Assembly (NCBI GenBank): GCA_014905825.1
Contig: JACGCN010000005.1
Span: 186,001-250,000 of the forward strand
Reading direction: 5' to 3'
From: Lyophyllum atratum
Taxonomy: Eukaryota; Basidiomycota; Agaricomycetes; Agaricales; Lyophyllaceae
Length of the DNA stretch: 64,000 bases
The notes under the pieces were generated by a model that was not told the DNA's origin, ran no database searches, and worked only from the letters and a program-made list of their open reading frames with translations. The position numbers were made by a program, and so were the translations under genes. Positions 57,911-64,000 of this stretch are shown in pieces. Each line of letters opens with the position of its first letter. Position 1 is the stretch's first letter.

Positions 57911-57990
57911 ATCTTTCAAGACTTTGAAAGAACATTCGCGACCTCGCTTTCCTCATCGTTCCATTGCCTGACTCAGCAATGAATCTCTAG

Positions 57991-57999
57991 TATATAAAG
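57991..57999 (+). promoter_or_regulatory. TATA box of LTR element B
   Basis: TATATAAAG, in a C/A-poor stretch, about 80 bp downstream of the last U3 repeat. The transcription start would be expected near 58020-58030. Confidence 0.6.
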
Positions 58000-58291
58000 A
58001 CGAACAGTAGCCTACTTGTATCTTCATCTTTACATCCAATATCATTGATTTATCAATACATCTTGACTTCTCTTAAGTGTCGATCCTTGCAGCGCGCAAG
58101 TGTCATCAACTTATAAATAGCTTATCTAGATCTTAACAGGAGTCCTGTTAACATCGTCAACGCCAGTGCGGCGGTTTGAGATAACTATTATCAGTTGAAA
58201 CTTAGAAACTCAATACATATTGACTTGTCACGGTTATTGAACCTCGCGTGAAGATCTTATCTTATCTAACGATTATCTCCGATCTTCAACA

Positions 58292-58493
58292 TTGGTGGAC
58301 ACACCCGGAAACTGAAGACATCGTCAATTCTTTCAGTTTCTAGCCCTACAAGCTATCTACTATCTATCTACGAACCAACCAACAGAATCATCTTTGAATT
58401 TTTGTCACCAGACTTGGACCAACGTACGATTCTATTTCCTTCTAATTAAGAACTGATTATCTCTAGTAACAGATCAACCAGCATTCGGGAATC
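58292..58493 (+). other. Leader of gypsy element B (PBS to gag start)
   Basis: About 200 bp between the LTR and the Gag ATG at 58494, including the primer-binding site. No other feature was seen. Confidence 0.5.
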
Positions 58494-61400
58494 ATGGCTA
58501 CGAATACCTCTTTAGAGGACTTCCCCGAGTTATCCAATTCTCCTCTTACTGCCTTGAATAGCCCGACACCGACAACCGACAGCTCGGAACGAGTTCCTTC
58601 CAACGCCATCTTTAATGCGCCGGCGTTAACGGGATTCCAGGATGCCGTTAGCCCCCATGAGTTCACGATCAACCCGGAGTCCTACTACATCGACATCCCT
58701 AGCCTCAAGGCCTATCAGACTTATCGCACCAACCAGGAACTCACCGATCGACGTTTTGCCGCTATCCAAACGGGATCAGAGGTTTTCGAAAAACCCTACC
58801 TCCGAAACACCACGAGGATTTTCTCTCGTCGACACCTCAGGGACGTTTTTCTGGATGAATCATCGCTCCTCGACACCATCCTTTCTGACTGCCTTACTGT
58901 CAGCACCGCAACGGACGAAGGCGAGGCCTTTGCAGTCAAACGGCAGCACTATTCAGCTTTACTTGGTCGGATGCTTAAGGTGAAAGCGAAGCTTGGCGAT
59001 ATCCTCTTAGCTAACGGGACTCCTATTCCAGACCTTCCTACTTGGGGAAAGCAGGGGAATATCGGTGAGTTTCACGCGGCTAATGATTTCGAGATACTGG
59101 CTATTTGCTTCAGGACCGAGGTTGAACGCTTCTATCATATTTTTGACGAGGTTTACAACTTTCAGACTGACACCCCGCGCAACACCGACCTAGTATCTAG
59201 GACCACCGCATCGGACCTGGTAATAGAAGCTCCTAGGCCCACTAGAGAAGCCCCTCCTCATCTAGATGACCCCATTCGCGCGTTCCCCGACGACGAAAGG
59301 CAGGCACCACATCCAAGATGGGAAACAGGCGGACCGCGGGTTCGAAGAACTTCGAATATTTACCACCAGGGAAACGCGACGGCCAGAACATTACAGAATA
59401 GGATGCATCAACGAGTTACTGCAAGACCTCCCACTTCCCGGATGCGTGAGGTGCTCGATAATATAGGAGAGGGATTCGAAGGTGCTAACGAAGGCATTCA
59501 CAACCAGGATCGACCTGTCTCCTCAGCCTCACGCGCCCGTCAAGGTCACCGAGCAGGACCTCCGAATCCACCGGATGACGATCCTAGCGACGACGACCAT
59601 GATAGGAATAATAGGAACAATAACAATCGACGGAATCTCCCCAGTCGGCAAGGTAGCCAACGCTCGAACCCAGGCTGGCGCCCCTCAGGAGGAGGTCCCC
59701 CCGACGACGATCCTAGCGATAGCGAAGGAGGAGGCGGTCCCAACAGAGGTAACGGACCTCCTAGGGGTAATAGGATCCCAGGAGATCGGCCTTCGCGTCC
59801 GCCAACGGAGCCACACTTTGACTTCAAACTCAAATTTGAGAACGTACCTAAGTGGGATGGGAACACGGATACCATTGTAAGATGGTTGTCAAAGGTGAAT
59901 AACATAGCTCGAATGTCCAACACTATATTCACGCAGCTTGGAACCGTAGTTCCCCGCCGATTCGAGGGCAGCGCGGAGACCTGGTACTGGTCACTTCCAG
60001 TAGCTTACAGGGAAACTGTAGAACGAAATTGGGATACGTTGCGAAATTGTATTTCATCTTATTTCATGAACAGGAAGTGGCTCGACAGACAGAAAGCCCG
60101 AGCTATCCGTGCTAGCTACAGAGAATCTGGTTGTAGTCGCGAAACTCCCAGCGAATACTACATTCGTAAGGCCGAACTGCTGAATACCGTCTATACACTG
60201 GACGACTCGGAGGTTATACTCGAGGTAATGGAGGGCGCCCCAGCCAGCTGGAACACAATCCTTACCACGCAACTGTACCTGGATGTCATCGAGTTCCAAG
60301 CAGCTATCCGATTCCATGAGGACACGCTCATGAAGTTAGATTCAACCACCGCGAATTCTTACCGATCCGATCGATATGAATCTAACAACTTTAGGAATCA
60401 GGGTAATAATCGTGAAGGAACTCGAAACGGTTACAATTCCCGGGTTAACTTAGTAGGCGCTTCGAGAACTTTAGAGCCTCCAAGGTATCCGAAGGATGAC
60501 GCGAACGTTTCGCGCAGGAAGGCTACTCCCAAGGATAAAGGCGCGCGACCTTGCCGTCATTGCGGAAGTGAAATGCACTGGGACAACGAGTGCAAGCATG
60601 CTTTCCAGGGTAATAGGGCGGCAAGAGCTAATTTAGCGGTAACTTCGGATGAGGATGCACGAGCACAACGCGATTACGACGATCTCTATTACGCTCTCGA
60701 ATCGGATTCCGAGGATTTTGATTCTGCCCTCCAGACTACCACTGAGCTCACAAGGGACTCAACGGACCTGGAGGGACCTTCTAACGAAGAAATTAATGAC
60801 AGCGTCGACTCAAACGCTTTTACGCGTTCCCTGAAGACGTCGTGTGCTCCTCACACATTCAAACATCCTTTAAATCGACGTTCACGAAGGCGCTTAGCCA
60901 GAGATATATCGGCTAGAAACTATCTCGTACAAACGGAGAATCAGAACAGCCCTCGACAATCAACCGTCGAACTCAAGAGGTTGATGTCACGACCACCCGG
61001 TTGCGCCTTCCTAGGATCGCAGGCCACGCAAGCTACAGCCACGGTAGGAGGAGTGGATCTGGATCCTATGGCCGTCATTATTGATTCCGGATCAGACATT
61101 ACTTTAATCTCGCAGGAGATGTTCGACTCTCTAACAGCTAAGCCCAAGCAACGAGTTGGACAGAAGATTAATCTAATCCAGGTCACCGGAACCAGCACTA
61201 TCTCCGGCTTCGTTAACCTCGACTTATTCTTCCATGCATCTGAGGGACCAGTAAAGATAAGCGTCGAGGCCTACGTCGTCAAGGGTATGACTACGCCATT
61301 CATCTTGGGTAACGATTTCGCCGATCAGTACCAAATCTCGGTCCGACGAATTGAAGGCCAAAGCTTCATTACCTTCGGAGACTGCGATCGCACCATCCTC

Positions 61401-62690
61401 GTAGAAAGTTCTACTGCGCCTTCTTTACCCGAAGATAACGTGCACGCTTATAAGATCAGGACATTGCAGGATGTTTATGCTCGGATTCCTCGTAATCGCG
61501 CTCATAGAAAGAATCAACGGATCAAACGGAACCTTCGCAAAACCTACGGTAATACTGAGGTACGATCTAGCCGACGGATAGTCTTACCTCCAGGTATAAG
61601 CAAAGCGATCCCTTTGCGCGTCACCTTCCCCAGGAACGTAACAACACTTTTTGTGGAACGAAAGATCGACTACGCGGCTAACATCGACGACATATACGGT
61701 AGTGGCGATTCTCTCATCTCTATCGATAACCCTATCTTACACGTCGCTAACTTCTCCGCCTCCCCTATCATTATCGCGGAGGGTCAGCTGCTTGGAATAG
61801 GACGCAATCCTCGAACATGGCTAGATAGGGACAGCAAGCTCACTCCTGCACAGCGAACCGCTGTTCAAACACACGGAAGACTTATTCAAGCCATAGTAAG
61901 CGCCAACTCTAATTCAGTTCAATCTAATACGGTGAGCAGCATCACGGATATTTCATCTAAAGCTCAAAGGAACGCAACAGAAATGGACGATCCACTAGCA
62001 GAGGAACCACTCGAGGGAGGGCCAAAGACAGCAGAAGCTCCTCCGGATTCCGTCCCGCGCGCACAACTTCTCACGGAGGTAGAAATATCTAAGGATCTAT
62101 CTCCAGCGCAGCGAAGGAAGATGGAAGAACTACTGCTGCGTCACGAACAGGTTTTTGGGTTAGACGGACGATTAGGACACTTCGATGAGCGAGTAGAGAT
62201 AGCGATGAAACCCAATGCTACTCCTGTTTCGTTACCGCCATTTCCCGCTTCACCAGCCAAACGAGAGGTCATCGATAAACAAATGGATGCTTGGATCAAG
62301 CTCGGCGTTATTGAGCCATCCAAGAGCCCTTGGGCAGCACCGGTCTTTATTGTTTATCGAAACGCGAAGCCTCGAATGGTCATCGATCTCCGTAGATTGA
62401 ACGAGATGGTTATCCCAGATGAGTTTCCTATCCCCAAACAAGAAGATATCCTTCAAGCATTGACTGGATCACAATGGCTTACGACGCTGGACGCGTTGGC
62501 AGGCTTCACCCAACTAACCATGTCTGATAACGCAGCCGAGAAGTTAGCATTCCGTACACATCGGGGGCTCTGGCAATTCCGTCGAATGCCTTTTGGATAT
62601 CGGAACGGACCCAGCGTGTTTCAACGAGTCATGCAGAATGTACTAGCTCCATTTCTATGGATCTTCGCGCTCGTATATATCGACGACATA
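58494..62690 (+). CDS. gag-pol: Gag-Pol polyprotein of gypsy element B, cut inside RT
   Basis: One frame from MATNTSLEDFPELS carries Gag and the start of Pol without a stop. Gag has a Gly/Asn/Arg/Asp-rich linker (about residues 340-430) and a C-x2-C-x4-H-x4-C zinc knuckle (CRHCGSEMHWDNEC). An aspartic protease follows (AVIIDSGSDITLIS). Then the RT begins: EVIDKQMDAWIKLGVIEPS, KPRMVIDLRRLNEMV, and the frame reaches FALVYIDDI at 62690, where the 1,175-bp hAT-like element starts. The coding sequence resumes at 63874 (VVFSLSFEDHL) and continues past the right edge. About 1,400 codons are intact before the insertion. The two gypsy elements share the RT block but differ in detail, so A and B are related families rather than copies. 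Confidence 0.9.
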
Positions 62691-63865
62691 TAGTGTTTCG
62701 AGGTCCGGTCGGGTCCGGTTCTCGGCCATTGTTGGGCCCGACCGCGACCGAGACCGGTTGCTCGCACAACAGAAATTGAGCAACCGACGACCGGACCTCG
62801 ACCAACCGGTCAGTGTCGGTCGTACTACGGTTTCGACCCGGTCAAAACCGGTTGCGACTGAACCCAGTTGCAACCAGTCGTAGCCCGGTTGCGACCGGCT
62901 GAGACCACAGCCCACTCAACACAGAACCTCGCACCAGCGGCTTCACACGTCAGACATAGCTCCTGCAACGAAGAAGACCCGCAATTGCGGGCTCCTCTGT
63001 GTACAGGAGCTGGCGACGTGGAGGGGCTGGCGAGCGACCGAGGTAGGGGCGTCTGGCGAGCGAGCAACATGGGGGGCGGCTGGCGAATGGGCGATGTGGG
63101 AGGTGGCTGGCGACTCGCGAGCGAGCGACGTGGGGAGCTGCTGGCGGCGGGCGACGGGGGAAGCCGCTGGCGAGCGGGCGACATGGAGGGCGGCTGGCGA
63201 GTGGGCGATGTGGGAGGTGGCTGGCGACTCGCGAGCGAGCGACGTGGGGAGCTGCTGGCGGCGGGCGACGGGGGAAGCCGCTGGCGAGCGGGCGACATGG
63301 AGGACGGCTGGCGCGAGCTGCTGACATGGTGGGTGCAGGGCGGCCGTTGTAGGCTGTGGCGCGTTGACGTGGGAGGGAGTTCGATCACCTATCTGTCTGG
63401 TTGGTGGTCGTCAGCTATAGAAGGTGGGAGGGGTGTGTGCTGATGACGCACCTGCCGGCTCTCCCCTGCTGGGGTCTGCCCTTTACCCTGCCCCTACCTT
63501 TCCGTCACCTCTCCATTGCTACGAATCGTGTCGCGTCGTGTTTGTTGCTACGTGGCGAGTTGGCGTCAGCGCGGGATGAGGCTTGTGAGGGAGCACTGTG
63601 GAGGCGGATGGTGGTGGGAGCGATGGTGATGGTGAAGGCAGGAAATTGAACATCGTGACGTCAACATGGCCACGTGCACGGGCCTCGGTTGCGACTGATC
63701 CCAACCGGTTTTTGCCGGTTCTTCAGGCACTGAACCACGCGACCGGACCGCGGTTGTTCGCCCACAATTCTGAACAACCACAACCGCAGGTCCGGTTGGG
63801 ATCGGTCGTGGTCCGGTCGGGTTGCCGGTTTTTTGCGGTTGGTACAACTGGACCTCGAATCACTA
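62691..63865. mobile_element. 1,175-bp non-autonomous hAT-like element, copy 2 (inverted)
   Basis: Same length and ends as the element at 51259-52433, in opposite orientation (TAGTGTTTCGAGGTCC ... GGACCTCGAATCACTA). The target duplication is ACGACATA (62683-62690 and 63866-63873). The internal reading frames of both copies translate identically over more than 180 codons in two different frames, so the copies are essentially identical. It also carries the 114-bp tandem repeat and the CCCGCAATTGCGGG palindrome. Confidence 0.9.
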
Positions 63866-64000
63866 ACGACATAGTTGTTTTCTCTCTATCTTTCGAGGAT
63901 CACTTGTCGCACTTAGATCAGGTCCTCAAGGCGATTACCGCAGCCAATATCACCCTCTCCCCATCTAAGTGCCATTTTGCCTACCAATCACTCCTACTTC
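63866..64000 (+). CDS. Continuation of RT of gypsy element B (partial, runs off window)
   Basis: After the target duplication ACGACATA the reading frame goes on with VVFSLSFEDHLSHLDQVL and NITLSPSKCHFAYQSLLL, the part of RT that follows the YIDD box in Ty3/gypsy elements and is homologous to element A. This shows exactly where copy 2 of the hAT-like element was inserted. The frame is open to the window end. Confidence 0.85.

Larger units (their letters stand above)
57712..58291 (+). repeat. 5' LTR of gypsy element B
   Basis: Begins TGTTG and ends CAACA, matching inverted ends; length 580 bp. It is followed two bases later by GGTGGACACACCC, a likely primer-binding site. U3 holds six copies of a 19-bp unit and a TATATAAAG box. 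The five bases left of it (57707-57711) are TTTAT and are the expected target duplication. The 3' LTR lies outside the window. Confidence 0.75.

Noticed and set aside
1..64000. tRNA and rRNA genes
   Set aside because: I looked for GGTTCGANTCC-type B boxes on both strands together with a matching A box and acceptor stem and found none; a covariance-model scan would be decisive.

Overview
The window is nuclear DNA from a filamentous basidiomycete, most likely an Agaricomycete (mushroom-forming fungus). The evidence is gene structure (many 50-70 bp GT-AG introns cutting conserved proteins into small exons), a short MDAF...CVIA lipopeptide pheromone precursor of the basidiomycete mating type, a Crypton-type tyrosine recombinase, and Ty3/gypsy chromovirus and hAT-like elements. 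No species can be named from the sequence alone.

Layout. 1-2957: Crypton-type tyrosine recombinase gene (minus) with one frameshift, running off the left edge. 2958-6796: long stretch with nothing I can support. 6797-9007: zinc-binding-like hypothetical. 9008-12461: no supported gene. 12462-13837: five-exon hypothetical. 14701-28164: ERV41/ERGIC2-type cargo protein (+), succinate dehydrogenase cytochrome b subunit (-), pheromone precursor (-), F-box protein (+), BTB protein (-), secreted and probably GPI-anchored HExxH protein (+), RING protein (-). 29708-46566: Ku70 (-) head-to-head with the PP2A activator PTPA (+), ornithine decarboxylase (+), an APSES transcription factor (+) and an SPX-domain phosphate transporter (-).

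47152-64000 is a nested transposon island. A DIRS-like reverse transcriptase element (+) is cut first by a 564-bp hAT-type MITE, then carries a 541-bp tandem duplication that includes part of that MITE, then a 1,175-bp non-autonomous hAT-like element, and finally the LTR of a Ty3/gypsy chromovirus (element A, minus). Element A is cut at 57711 by a second gypsy element (B, plus). B is itself cut, right after its reverse transcriptase YIDD active-site codons, by a second copy of the 1,175-bp element in opposite orientation. Each of the three hAT-type insertions has a perfect 8-bp target duplication, so the order of most events can be read directly.

The single-copy genes are mostly housekeeping functions (ER-Golgi traffic, respiration, non-homologous end joining, PP2A assembly, polyamine synthesis, phosphate transport). 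They do not form a pathway together. The most informative accessory features are the orphan pheromone precursor, the nested mobile elements and the secreted HExxH protein.
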